Positions 34,001 through 44,639 are shown, counted from the stretch's first letter. The stretch is DNA of 64,000 nt from Diaporthe sp. PMI_573 (GCA_021399435.1 JAJTUP010000004.1:434001-498000); one strand, 5' to 3'. A program made the numbers and translations. Notes: generated from the sequence alone by a model not told the origin.

Positions 34001-35776
34001 TCAGATGTTATACTTCTGGCCAGGTGCGGCCAAGCTGATGATCTTGCGCTCAGTGAATTCCTCCACGCCAGCAATCCCACCAAACCGCCCATAACCACTG
34101 CTCCCACCAACGCCTCCGTTGGGCAGTGTCGCCTCGATATAAACCGTCGGCCCGTTGACATGGCAGCTACCGGCCCGCACCTGCCTGGCCACGTTCAGCG
34201 CATGCATGATGTCCCTGCTGAAGACGCTCGCGCAGAGGGAAAAGTCGCTGTTGTTTGCCGACGCGATGGCCTCTTCTTCCGTGTCGAACTCAAAGAGGCA
34301 CAGGATGGGGCCGAATGATTCCTTATGGAAGACATCCATCTCCGCCGTGACCCCCTCGAGAACGTGTGGGCACATGATGGTCTTGTTCGGCCCGGAGATG
34401 GCCATGTCCCCCGCGATGACCTTCGCCCCCTTTTCAACAGCCGACTCCATGAGTTTCAGGACATTCGCTGCGGACGCTGGGGTGAAAAGGCCCGAGATGG
34501 AGACGTCCGGGTCCTCGATGTGGTTGCCCGTCCTCAGCTGGGCAATTCGCTCTAGGATCTTGGTCCTGAATTCATCCATGATGCTTCTGTGGACAATGAC
34601 GCGCTCCGTGCTCCTAGTGTGTACTGATCAGCAGCTTGCTACAGAGCCTAGGGCGATGCTGTAGAGCAGTCCGAAAGCACAACAGACATTGAACTTCAAA
34701 ACTTGAAGGAGAAGAAGTTGCACTTACATGCACACCTGGCCCGAATTACTCAGTGCCCCAAACACAACCGCCTCGACCGCGTCAGCCACGTCTGCGTCCT
34801 CGAGCACAATTACAGGCGCCTTGCCGCCCAACTCCAGCACGCACCGCTTGAGCACCTCGGACGCCCAGCCAGCGATGATGCGGCCCACGCGGTCCGATCC
34901 CGTGAAGTTGACGCGCTGCACCTTGGGGTGCTTGACCGCGTGCTCGGTCACGGCGGGCGTCCGCGCCGGGCTAGTTGGCAGGAAGTTGAGGCACCCTGGC
35001 GGCAGGCCGGCCTCGCTGAGGGCGCGGACGACGAGGTGCTGTGACTTGGGGCTGTACTCTGAGGGCTTGAGGACGATGGTGTTGCCGCAGATCAGGGGGC
35101 AGGCTATTGCCCTGGCGGTCAAGTTTATCTTGAGCGACAGTCAGTGAGAAGAACCAAATTTTGAGCAGAGACTAGCTCTCGGGTCAAATATGAGAAGCAA
35201 AGATAGCAAGAAGGCTCCTCATAAGACGTCCTCGTCTCGTCAATCCAAAAGTCAAGATCTTACCGGCGCATTCCACGGCGCAATAGCAAAGTTAACGCCA
35301 ACGGCCTGCCTCTCAACCAATATCGTCGTCCCAGGCCGATCAGCAGGCACGATCTCGCCCTTGATGTGCGTCGCGAGCCCAGCGACCTCCCTTAGCACAT
35401 TCACCGTGGACAAGACGTTAAGTCTGACCCACGCCCTGGTCGCGGAGACCTCGCTGGACAGCAGCTCCGGGGCATCCTTGTCGAGATACGTCTCGAGGAT
35501 GTCTGCGGCCCGGAGGAGGACCAGCCGCCGCGCCGACGGCCCCGTCCTGGACCACGACTGGAACGCGTGGTGGGCGGCCTCGATGGCCCGCGTGTAGTCG
35601 TCCGCGGTCGCCGAGGCGCAGTCGTATATCTTCTGGCCCGTCATGGGGTTCGTGACCGGGAACGTGGCCCCGTCGGAGCTCCTCACATACTTGCCGCCGA
35701 TGAAGAGGATCTGGTCGTCCCCGAGGCTTGTGTAGCCGCTTTGGCTGTCACCGGCTGTCTTGTCGTCGGCTGGCAT
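34001..35776 (-). CDS. aldehyde dehydrogenase (vanillin/salicylaldehyde type)
   Basis: Three exons: 35776-35264, 35128-34728 and 34613-34001 (508 aa, normal length). Introns are 135 and 114 nt. NAD(P)-dependent oxidation of an aldehyde to the acid. Key elements: PWNAPINLTARAIACPL (coenzyme site), NTIVLKPSE, FTGSDRVG (Rossmann turn), catalytic base Glu in LELGGKAP (about residue 271) and nucleophile Cys in SGQVCMSTERV (about 303), close to the second splice junction. PILCLFEF and GGVGGSSGYGRFGG follow. The GQVCMSTER stretch is typical of fungal salicylaldehyde/vanillin dehydrogenases of aromatic catabolism. The substrate is inferred; cytosolic, no signal seen. Confidence 0.9.
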
Positions 35777-36481
35777 CGTGTGAGTGTGCTTCCCGTACTT
35801 CTTTTCTCTTCTCTCTGCCGGAGTCGGCTTCTGGCCTGCCGTTATATGGATCGTCACTTCAAATGTTCTAGTAAAAGTCTATGGGATTTTTAGGTGAACA
35901 TCAGCTAAGCGGATGGTGAATGATGCTGAGAAGTCTCGGCATGTCGCCCTGTTGGAAAAGAGATTCCCCGCCCGATCAACGGCCACAGGGCCTGCGAGGA
36001 CGTCATCGGTGGATGAAAGACTCTTGTACTACGTTGCGTGGGCACTGATTCCGGCCCTTGGGGCACTTTGTCCGTAATTCTTCTTTTATTGTGAATTCAA
36101 CTCGGTTTCGTCTCCCTTTCATTTTTTGTTGTTGTAACCCTCGCTGAGTTGTTTTGGCATCAAGTGTCATAGCGAAGCCAACGTCGGAGCTCCGGATGCG
36201 GGGCCGAGGTCTCGGCGCCGGGCTGCTTGTCGACTTCCATCGGTCAAAATCAACCACGATATGTTAGGTACTATCCCACGGGGCCTGCGCGTCCCAGAAC
36301 CCTCTAGAGTGCAGCTATACCATTCTGACGGGATACGATGGAAACTTCAGTCGCACTGAGCGTCGCGGAGGAGCGCGAATACTACCTCAGAACTAGATCA
36401 TTGTATTATACCTTGTTTGTTCCTATGATCGATCAGATGAGGTCGTCAATGACGACCTTTGACCTTCCTCTGACTTCCATC
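35777..36481. other. intergenic, ALDH promoter side
   Basis: 705 nt between the aldehyde dehydrogenase start and the end of an unidentified minus-strand gene. No coding signal or repeat was recognised. Confidence 0.45.
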
Positions 36482-37758
36482 CTATTGGAAGACGCTCCTC
36501 CACACCGTCTGTTCCTCGTAGGGCTTCCCAGCCATAGATATCCTTGACTGAATGTGCTTCCATCTTGGTAACGCGTCGAGCGGGGTCATCTCCCGGAACA
36601 CCGCCTCCAAGACATCCTTCCCTTGGGCACCGGCATAAAGCGCCCTATACTGGGGGCTGCTCGTGCCATAGAAGGTTGCCGCACGATGGAGGAGCATCCT
36701 TCGCCAGAAATAGATGCGGTCCCAGCCCAGAATCGACCCCCACTGGACCTCCACCTGCTCAGCTGGCTCCCTCACATCCCTTAGAAGACCGTATCCGAGC
36801 GCAGCCATGAAATGTGAATCGGTGTTGGAGTGTGGAGATGCGCTGTCGGCCAGCCAGTCTATGAATGGGATTCCTCGTGGATCCTCTGTCTCGGGCACCT
36901 TGTCCTGACGTCCCATCGTCCAGCTGAAAAATCCCTTCTCGACCCGGCCCATTGATGCGCTGATATGGATCCCCCATCGAGCGTACCCGTGGAGCCAGCT
37001 GTACTCACTGGCTATGCCAATGCTTATGCCCGGGAAATTGGACGAGGTGGTGCTGCGAGGCACGTGCCACCGTTTACTATTCGGTGGGTCTGTGTCAGTT
37101 GGGCTTCCATCTTTTATATAGGATTGATCGGGTTCCGTGGCACAAAAGTAAACGACATAGACACGTTGTAATGATGGTGGCGGGAGATGAGGTGTACGTA
37201 CGCGACTATCACTATGCCGATAGGTCTGGTGTCATCGTCAGGGCTCCTACCATGATAATTCTGCAGAAGCACAGTCAGCCAAGATCGATGATCCAACGCC
37301 ACGAGATTGTTACCTTTGCCCCTCTGTTATATTCCGCTACGAAAGTACGTATTATGTCGATCTCTTGCTGCCATGTTAGTGATTCCGTACACGGTCAAGT
37401 GATTGCGGTATGTGCCATGATCGCCCTGGGCGGCTTTGCTGGTCAACCCACGTCCAAGTACGTGACCACTCCTATGGGTCAAGGGGAGACGAAGCGGTAT
37501 GAATCCAGCTAGGCGCGAGACCAACAGGAATCGAGATGAAGACATACCGTATGGCAACCTTTCATCGAGATGACCGGAATTGGCGAACAAAATGAGAAAG
37601 GGTCTCCCGTCGTCGTCGGTGGTTGGGAAATAGCCCGGAGAGTGAGAAAAAGCAGACGGGGAATGCTCCCAAGCCCATTCGGCGCCTCGGCGTGTGTCGC
37701 CGTAGAGATTCACGGCCGCACTAAACCTCGAGAGCCACGCTGTCGCAATCAGTATCAT
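36482..37758 (-). CDS. unidentified split gene (structure unresolved)
   Basis: Two coding-looking blocks lie on the same strand. A first exon from ATG 37758 encodes about 70 aa (MILIATAWLSRFSAAVNLYG ... FLILFANSGHLDERLPYG) ending at a GTATGT donor near 37545. A last block, 37063-36482, encodes about 190 aa (including WLHGYARWGIHISASMGRVE, FIDWLADSASPHSNTDSHF and WGSILGWDRIYFWRRMLLHR). Between them short frames such as VALDHRSWLTVLLQNYHGR suggest one or two further small exons, but I could not find a phase-consistent chain. It may be an intact multi-exon gene or decayed. No family was recognised. It borders a degraded region on its upstream side. Confidence 0.3.
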
Positions 37759-37779
37759 TGAACTCCTTGGGAAGCCATC

Positions 37780-38400
37780 TTAAGCTCGATATCGTGGGCA
37801 CGTTTGGCAACCGTTCTTACCTCTCGCCGGAGGTGGCGCGTCCTGTGTTTGGTAATTGGGTACGGCAACATGACGTAGAGTCAGATCTCTGCGGGTGAAC
37901 GTTTTCCTCAGATATTCCACAGCATCTCGGAATTCCTTTGATTTCTCCATTCGTTCTTCGAATCCCCGTGTTTTGTCCTTTGGCTTTGAAAGGTGCCTGG
38001 GGTTGTCCTCGAAGACGAAGGGGCAGAAGGACAGTTGGTGCCGCATGTCACAGACAGGGCAAGGTGTATAGACTTTGGTAAATACCCTGCCAGTCCTTGA
38101 CCTTGCGAAACGGGCTTCTTGTTCCGCAGTGGATAACTCGGTTGCGTCCAGGCTCCAGTCGAATTCGGGTTCAGGCAAGCCATTCTCCTGCCCTGCTGGT
38201 TCTTCAACGACAGTATTCATCCTATTTTGGTCCTGCTTGGGTGGCTGCCTCGAGTGCTGCATGTGAGCATGGTGCTCTGCGGTAGCCTTTGAGATTGTTC
38301 GGTGTTGAGGCCTCAGATACTGAGCGGATGCATGTGCATCAAACCACTTTGCGAGGTCTTGCGCGCGTGGCGTGCATCGCCACGCCGGGAATCGTATCAT
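37780..38400 (-). CDS. Gag-like zinc-knuckle protein (copia-type relic?)
   Basis: 206 aa from ATG 38400 (the frame stays open to 38601 without ATG). Around residue 125 there is a retroviral-type knuckle, CPVCDMRHQLSFC (C-x2-C-x3-H-x4-C), followed by PFVFEDNPRHL and a charged helix. The spacing equals that of Gag knuckles in fungal Ty1/copia retroelements, where Cys-x2-Cys-x3-His is common. No protease, integrase or reverse transcriptase follows, so it is a relic, a solo Gag exon or a domesticated gene. It is uninterrupted, and its upstream flank carries a GC-rich segment. Alternative: an unrelated small zinc protein. Confidence 0.45.
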   Translation of the reverse strand: MIRFPAWRCTPRAQDLAKWFDAHASAQYLRPQHRTISKATAEHHAHMQHSRQPPKQDQNRMNTVVEEPAGQENGLPEPEFDWSLDATELSTAEQEARFARSRTGRVFTKVYTPCPVCDMRHQLSFCPFVFEDNPRHLSKPKDKTRGFEERMEKSKEFRDAVEYLRKTFTRRDLTLRHVAVPNYQTQDAPPPARGKNGCQTCPRYRA

Positions 38401-38616
38401 CTGAGGAGCATGTGAAAGCTCGGGCGATCTCAAGTCTGAATTAACTTGGGCCACCTTGGACAAGAGAAGAAAGGGAAGAGGATGCTCAGACAGTTCGCTG
38501 CCGCTTTTTTGAAAACTTTGTGGCAGGGTTAGGGGTGGTATATCCCGGCCGGTGCGCCCATCAAACCTCCCTCTTCCCCTTCCCGGATCCCCCCAGCTCA
38601 CATCAACCGATACGCC

Positions 38617-38877
38617 TCACACCCACCCGGGTCCCGGGTCCCCGCTCCGGCTCGAGATATAAAACCCTACCATGGCCGTCAGCCCGCCGCCCCTGACGGT
38701 GGGCGCGTCCCACACAGGAACGTCGGCGACAGCATAGCGCGACATGACCTCGCCGCGGCTGTCGCTCTCCTTGGCCGCGACGCAGAACTGGTACGCAAAC
38801 AGTGATGCGTAGAGGGTGTATGCTGCGGTGCCTTCTTTGGCCTCGACATCGACGATAAGACGGCGCTTCTCACCGCT
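38617..38877 (-). pseudogene. coding-like fragment of unidentified gene
   Basis: 86 codons open on the minus strand with a GC-rich third position and protein-like content (EKRRLIVDVEAKEGTAAYTL, FAYQFCVAAKESDSRGEVMS, RYAVADVPVWDAPTV), ending at a TGA. There is no start codon, and the upstream end falls at an ATAG that could be an acceptor. I cannot assign a family. It lies among other gene fragments and is taken to be a remnant exon. Confidence 0.4.
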
Positions 38878-39046
38878 GCACTATAGTAATAGAATATTCC
38901 TGGACACATGGTACGGTCTTCTACAGCTGTGCCTCGACACACAACATCAGCCTGTATCTTTGATCCTAAAGATGGCAATGGATCTAGATAGATGTAAACC
39001 TAGGGTCTACCAGGTAGGTACGCAGAGAGACTGGAGTGGTATCTAT

Positions 39047-39545
39047 TTATCTGTAGTTGTTTACAAATGTGGATACAAGGCCGTCAAGTTCCTCACTTCT
39101 CCTCGATTCACCATCTGCCCTCGACTCCCCATTACCACAACCCCCGGCCAAATAGGGGTACGCAAGCGAGAAGTGATTATGTGGATCGTACACACTCTTC
39201 AGACTTCGCAACCTGTCAGCATCTTCTTTGCCGTAAAACCTGTCCAGGTTGATATTCGACCGGTCGAAGCTGACATATCCTGCCTCCAACGCAATGCCAG
39301 CCTCCTTCACCTCACGGGCGAACTTGTCGATCCAGGCCCTGACAACCTGCATCTCAGGGCCCTCGGGATGTTGGTCATGGTCAACGGAGCCAAAGAGGGT
39401 GACGGTAACGTGCCGACGGTTGGGAAGGACTACGGCCGGGTTGGCATTCTCCACCGTGCCGTGGACGTTGTGCGTGCCCTCCACGACATGTCCCACGGAT
39501 GGCACCGGATTCGCGGCCACGATGCGACCGAGTTCACGGCTCGTG
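39047..39545 (-). pseudogene. C-terminal fragment of a BBE-type FAD oxidoreductase
   Basis: On the minus strand this encodes the end of a berberine-bridge-type FAD-linked oxidase: ANPAVVLPNRRHVTVTLFGS, EAGYVSFDRSNINLDRFYG and DADRLRSLKSVYDPHNHFSL. The family (6-hydroxy-D-nicotine oxidase-like) normally has 450-500 residues, with an N-terminal FAD-binding domain containing a His or Cys-linked flavin site. All of that is missing: upstream of about 39545 the strand turns into a different gene fragment in the opposite direction. The reading continues past the usual end without a clean stop. Hence a truncated pseudogene. Confidence 0.6.
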
Positions 39546-39558
39546 TGGGCAATCGTAG

Positions 39559-39750
39559 GAGAGCGGCGGCACGGTCGTTTTCGACAAGATCCCCATCGAG
39601 GAGTGGGCCAGCCGCGCCGAGGCCGCGGGCATGTATCCGGCGGTGGCGGCCGTGTTTGCAAACGTTCCGGCGCTGCCGCGGGCGTTGTGTTTCCCGAGGT
39701 TTGTAAAGACGTGGAGGCCTGCCCCGGAAGATGAGGCAACAGGGGCTTAA
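39559..39750 (+). pseudogene. C-terminal fragment of a second, opposed gene
   Basis: 64 codons on the plus strand directly after an in-frame TAG: FDKIPIEEWASRAEAAGMYP, then VFANVPALPRALCFPRFVKT, ending with TAA at 39748-39750. The composition and the clean end look like a real C-terminus, perhaps of a reductase-type domain, but I cannot name the family with confidence. There is no ATG and no upstream coding on this strand, because the sequence to its left codes on the minus strand. CGTAG just before it could act as an acceptor if a far upstream exon existed. Confidence 0.45.
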
Positions 39751-40147
39751 CTATTCAATACAGCAGTTAGATATCTTTTAATTAGTCTATATACTGCCCC
39801 AGGGTATATTCATATGTACCCGGTCCTTTACACATTCTTACAGTCCGAGAAGGGCAAGTATAACAGTTTGGAAACTGTCCCAATACGAGTAGGAGCAAGC
39901 CTCATCCGCACAAACAAAGAACTTGACTGTGAGACAGACAATGTTTGAAGCTCAGGTATCACAACCCAAGCCAGAATGACATGTTGGAGTAACTCTTGAC
40001 TCATTGTTCCTCAAGTTTGGGCTCAATTGCTGACGATGGTACCAGAAAAGGTGAGCCTCTCTCTATCAGATATCACAGTTTCAAGAAGAGCGTGCCCAAT
40101 TGCTCGCTCCATTCAATGTTACCATCGCCGGCAGCATGGCCTCAGAC
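39751..40147. other. intergenic, 3' flank of Kelch gene
   Basis: 397 nt with no coding signal. It lies between the plus-strand fragment and the stop of the minus-strand Kelch-type gene. Confidence 0.45.
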
Positions 40148-41458
40148 TCACTGGACCTTCAGAACCCAACCATCAGACTCCTTCTCACCCTTGGCATTAA
40201 CTCCTCCCCAGAACACAACACCCTTACCATCTAGACACGGGCCCGCACCAAAGAAGCCCCTCGGACCGGGGTGGACTTTGCCCTCGTGTTCCACCTGCTC
40301 CGTTGGGACGATCTCCACCTCGGCCCAGCTGAAGGCACCCGAGTCCATGACGGTGGTCAGGCTGAACCCCTGGGAAGGGAGCTGCAGAGACCAGATGTCT
40401 GAATAGTATGGATGGGCCTCGTCGTCCTTGCCCTTGTTGTCGCTTCTGCCAAGAAGGTAGGCCAAGAAGTGACGCCCGTAGCCGGTTGAGATGGGGACCA
40501 AGGCACCGCCGACTCTTGGGCTCGGTCCTGGGACAAGAGGGTTGACTGGAAAATCGACCTTCTCCCACTTAAGGGCGTCTGGCTTGGCTCGCTCCGTCGC
40601 GTTTGGTCCCAGGTTAAGAAAGTGTATGGACCCGCTCACGGCCGAATCGCTCGTAAGGGTGTACAGACTGTTGTTCACGAATGCCGAGCTCGACGGCGGC
40701 ACCGGAGAGGATGGCAGCTGGGTCCAGGCGACTGCATCGAAATCGTAGAGCCAAGTCTCTCCGACCTGACCCGAGGACGTCGATGTCCTACCACCGTGAA
40801 GGATGAGGAAGTCCTGCTTCTCATTGACAAATATGCTGTGTCCCTCTCTTGGCGCCAGTGCTTTCCCGACCTGCGTGGCGGCTTGTGCCTTAGCCCACCT
40901 CAACGTCTCCGAGTCCCACAACCACAGACAGGCGTCCTCATCAATGGGATTGCCAGCCTCGTCGCTGCCTCCGTGGATGAGGACGTATTTGCCCCGCGCG
41001 CAGGCGGCGTGGCCTTTGCGAGGCGCAGGGACCAACAGCTCGCCGGTCGCTGCCTCCTTGAGGGGGAAGGCCGGGTAGCAGGCGTAGTCGGAGTTGGGCT
41101 TGGTATCTGAGGGGAGCGAGATGGCGTGTACGTCGGTATTGCAGAGCTTCCCGCCGGACCTCTCGCCGCCAAAGATGTAGGCCTTGTCCCCAATGACCGT
41201 GACGGTGTGGTGGGATCTCGCGAGAGCCAGTCTAGGCAAGCATCAATGTCAGCAAGTGCTCCAATGAGCAGGTTGGCCGACGGGCAAGATCGGTAATTTG
41301 ATGACATACGTTGTGTCCTCAGCTGGTGAAGTGGCTATTCGGTTGAGGGAGGCCTTGTAAGGTTGGGCGGGTTTGGCCACGGCGACGGCTGCCCCGGCCT
41401 GGATACCCGTAGAGACGACTTGCTCGACGGCGAGGGCTCCTGCTGCGAGCTCAGCCAT
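40148..41458 (-). CDS. Kelch-repeat beta-propeller protein
   Basis: Two exons, 41458-41310 and 41231-40148 (410 aa), with a 78-nt intron (GTATGT ... CCTAG, phase 2). Kelch-type blades recur after residue 50: RSHHTVTVIGDKAYIFGGE, RKGHAACARGKYVLIHGGS (D), REGHSIFVNEKQDFLILHGG, PRVGGALVPIS and PRGFFGAGPCLDGKGVVFWG (G), each with the GG doublet after a hydrophobic strand and several with downstream W. This predicts a five- to six-bladed propeller acting in protein interaction. The N-terminus is Ala-rich but not a clear signal peptide. Cytosolic scaffold is the likeliest role; the partner is unknown. It is divergent from the MFS gene. Confidence 0.85.
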
Positions 41459-42577
41459 TTTCTCTGTAATCTGATGGAAAGTTGGGCCTTGATCGTAGCT
41501 GCGTATGTGGGTTTGGTGGTGGCGATCAATGGTTCGTGATAGGCTTGAATTTGTGGTCAGTCAATCCAAGTTGAGCTTGATGCTCTCGTGATGTGTTGCT
41601 TGTTTGATCCGTTCCCACATGAGGGCAAATTGAGTTCAATAATTATTTCAATTGGGAAGAGGAGGACCCTGAACTCCCATCCTCATATAGCAAGTACATT
41701 GTGGTTGCTGGGATGACGTAGTCTGGTTGACCCACCAGACGCAGGAACGAAAGAGAAGGGGCTGATCTCATATGTAACGAAGACGTCACTGGGGTTGGAA
41801 CGCAGCTCCCGCAGTTGCTATGTAAAACAACAAACAACAGTAAAACACAAAAAGAACGGCAGAGAACAAGCCTTTGAGATAGACATGCTATCAGCTTCAG
41901 GTCATTTCGGGATGATGGTCGATGCTGCAAGATACCATCAACGGCATCCACGAATGGGTGCATTGCCTGAGAAACGGACATGGGTCCAGAGGTGTAAGTT
42001 GCTCCAGCTGAGACCATGCAATTGTTTTCAAACTTAAACAATTGCATCCCTCACAAACATGCGAGAAAGCTTAATCTTTGTTACCTTACCCACCCGACAT
42101 GGAAGTCGCAAGTTGACGGGGTCAGCTCCGTGATTGCAGGTCACCCCCGTTCGGCTTCGGATGACGACTTGCGGGGAACACACCTCCAACTTGGCCGACA
42201 CCGGCGCCGACGACAAGGAAAGGGCGAATCAGGCAGAGGATGACCCTTGGGAAAATCTGACACCCAGCCTGCCAGCCCAGTTCCTTGGTGGTTGCCGCGA
42301 CTGCCAGGAGCGGGTGGGAGGTGTGAGTACTGTGTACATGGGGCATGACCGACCATGGATCGGCCTCCTTCCGGCTGGACGTCCGTCCTCTCCTCCGTTG
42401 ACCAGCAGCCTTTTTTTTCCTACCAGGCGAGGACAGCACCACCTCTCTCCCTGTCCACATCTCTCCTCCTACTCCCGCTCCTCTCCTATCCTCCCCGTAT
42501 TCGCATACATCTTTTCCCAACTCATCCACAGAGGGCCTCGCCTCCCAAACCCTGTCCCGGCGGGCCTCAACAAGACG
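41459..42577. promoter_or_regulatory. divergent promoter, Kelch gene / MFS transporter
   Basis: 1.12 kb between the start codons. It contains a perfect 12-bp inverted repeat at 42016-42047. A pyrimidine-rich tract at about 42440-42510 (CTCTCTCC, CTCCTCCTACTCCC) is typical of fungal transcription start regions, about 70-140 nt before the MFS ATG. The long open frame from 42134 that runs into the MFS gene is probably leader, not protein, because ATG 42578 opens the conserved part. Confidence 0.5.
42016..42047. repeat. perfect 12-bp inverted repeat, 8-nt loop
   Basis: Arms ATGCAATTGTTT and AAACAATTGCAT flank TCAAACTT. Each arm contains the self-complementary CAATTG. It could be a regulator site or form a hairpin in a leader or UTR. 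Confidence 0.7.
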
Positions 42578-44158
42578 ATGGTCTCCGTATCAGCATTCCT
42601 CAGAAAATATGCCTACCACGAGTCCGGCCTAGCCTCGCTGTGGTTCACCGGCCGTGACGCCTGGCTCGTCATCTTCGCTCGCTGCTGCCGTATGTTTGCC
42701 TATGGCGCCAGCTCGCTGATCCTCGCTCTCTTCTTCAACGAGCTGCACGTCTCCGACTCGCGCATCGGCTTATTTCTGACACTCACCCTCGTTGGCGATG
42801 TCGTTCTCTCCCTGGCCATCGCCCTCGTCGCTGACCGCGTCGGACGCCGTCGTACTCTCCAGTTCGGCGCCCTGCTTATGATCCTATCAGGCGCCACTTT
42901 TTCCCTCAGCGATAACTACTGGGTTCTCCTGCCCGCCGCTGTCGTTGGCGTCCTCAGCGCGACCGGCGGTGACACGGGGCCCTTTCGAGCCATCGAGGAG
43001 TCAACCCTGTCGGAGCTGACAACCCCCGCCACCCGCTCCGATGTCCTGTCGTGGTACATCACCACCGCTGCGGTCGGGTCTGCTTGTGGGGTTGCTGCTG
43101 CCGGTAGGATGATCGAGTCGCTCAAGGAAAGAGACGGCTGGACCCTCCTGAAAGCCTATCACGCTTGTTTCGGTCTGTACTCGCTAATGGGCGTCATTGC
43201 ATCCCTGTCCGCGTTTTCGCTCTCAAAAAAGTGCGAGCTGAAGCCTTCTGCCATCACCAAGGAGCACGAGACCGGTGAGGCCGCCGAGGGGTTGCTGAAT
43301 AACCAGGAACTCAACCCTGTCGATGAAACCCACCGTACCATGGATGGCGTGGAGGAGGAGCCCAAGCCTCCGCCAAACACCAGCAAGATCGCCCTCATCT
43401 CCAAGGAGACGCGGTCCATCATGTACGCCCTGTGGTTTCTGCTCATGGTCGACTCGCTGGCAGATGGTATGGTCAGCATGTCCCTTACTACATACTACGT
43501 CGACGAGAAATTTCACCCGCCAAAGTCAACCTTGGGTGATGTCATCTCGGCCAGTTACTTCTTCGCTGCGCTATCCACGGTCTTCGCAGGGCCGCTGGCG
43601 CGCCACATCGGCCTCGTCAACACCATGGTCTTCACGCACATCCCGTCTTCGGCGGCCGTGCTACTCTTCCCCGCCGCCAAGAGCCGCTGGCTGACCTTTG
43701 GGCTACTGATACTGCGCGTCGGGCTCAACAACATGGATCAGGCGCCGCGAGCCGCCCTGATCGCCGCCGTCGTCAGGCCCGAGGAGCGCACTGCTGTTAT
43801 GGGCATCACCAGCACCCTGCGGACCCTCGCCAACGTCACCGGGCCCAGCTTCACCGGCCTGCTCGCAGACAGTGGCCGCTTCTGGATCGCCTTCGTCATC
43901 GGTGGGGCGCTGCGCCTCTCCTACGATGTCGGCCTGTTCGTGGCCTTCATCAACATCCAGCTGTACAAGCACGAGCCCGGCCAGCAGGGTTCGCCCGGGG
44001 ACTCGATCGGCAGGCTGTCGGAGGATGCCTTTGAGCCTGGTGGGCCGGATGGTGATGGCGATGGCAGTGGAGTCGAGGCGAGGCTGTCTTTTTCGAGCGA
44101 CGAGGAGGTCGGGTCGCTCCCAAGTGGGAAGAGAGAGCGGGATCGTGCGTCGGCTTAG
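42578..44158 (+). CDS. MFS transporter
   Basis: A single exon of 526 aa from ATG 42578 (context AAGACGATGG). Twelve hydrophobic segments in two halves are separated by a hydrophilic loop (about 215-275). MFS motif A is present as ADRVGRRRTLQFGA after the second helix (about residue 88), and its second-half counterpart is weak. Conserved helix features include GGDTGPFRAIEES and the second-half stretch RVGLNNMDQAPRAALIAAVV. The C-terminal 60 residues are acidic/Ser-rich and cytosolic. The family moves small solutes by ion coupling; the overall look is of the fungal group near bacterial-type drug/unknown major facilitators. Substrate unknown. Confidence 0.85.
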   Translation: MVSVSAFLRKYAYHESGLASLWFTGRDAWLVIFARCCRMFAYGASSLILALFFNELHVSDSRIGLFLTLTLVGDVVLSLAIALVADRVGRRRTLQFGALLMILSGATFSLSDNYWVLLPAAVVGVLSATGGDTGPFRAIEESTLSELTTPATRSDVLSWYITTAAVGSACGVAAAGRMIESLKERDGWTLLKAYHACFGLYSLMGVIASLSAFSLSKKCELKPSAITKEHETGEAAEGLLNNQELNPVDETHRTMDGVEEEPKPPPNTSKIALISKETRSIMYALWFLLMVDSLADGMVSMSLTTYYVDEKFHPPKSTLGDVISASYFFAALSTVFAGPLARHIGLVNTMVFTHIPSSAAVLLFPAAKSRWLTFGLLILRVGLNNMDQAPRAALIAAVVRPEERTAVMGITSTLRTLANVTGPSFTGLLADSGRFWIAFVIGGALRLSYDVGLFVAFINIQLYKHEPGQQGSPGDSIGRLSEDAFEPGGPDGDGDGSGVEARLSFSSDEEVGSLPSGKRERDRASA

Positions 44159-44639
44159 GTACCCGTGTCTTACAACGATGCCCATCTTATGACTTGAATA
44201 GACGAGTAATGAACAATTTGTATACCTCTGACGCCCTATATAGGTGAGTGCTGTGATTAAAGATCCTTAATTACGATATGAAGAGCAGTAAGGGAATTCT
44301 GGGTGCATTGTCTGATAATTATGCTCGATTTAGAAGGCAGTGACGACCTGAGACCCTGGTGAGAGACTTCTCAAAGTTCTCGTTGAGGTGTGAAAGCGGC
44401 TTGGCACAAAGGCCAGCTTCTGCAGTGCCAGCCACACTGCGGTTCATCCGTGATCACGCCCTACCAACTGCGCCCCATCGTCCGTCAGCTGAAGCCTCTC
44501 TAGCAGGTGCGCATTATATCTTCCTTGGGAGATGGCGTATAATCCAGATCCCATCCCATGACATTTCTCCGTCAACACCTCTCCGCTCTCAAACAAGTCT
44601 GAACTCACGCACAGCTCAGGACGGAGACGGCTCGCATCA
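44159..44639. other. intergenic, promoter of HET gene
   Basis: 481 nt between two plus-strand genes: the MFS 3' UTR and the HET-gene promoter. No coding signal. Confidence 0.45.

Noticed and set aside
42134..42577. 148-codon upstream extension of the MFS transporter
   Set aside because: The segment is Pro/Ser-rich, includes the pyrimidine tract typical of transcription starts, and lacks a good ATG at its beginning. Conserved MFS sequence begins just after 42578.
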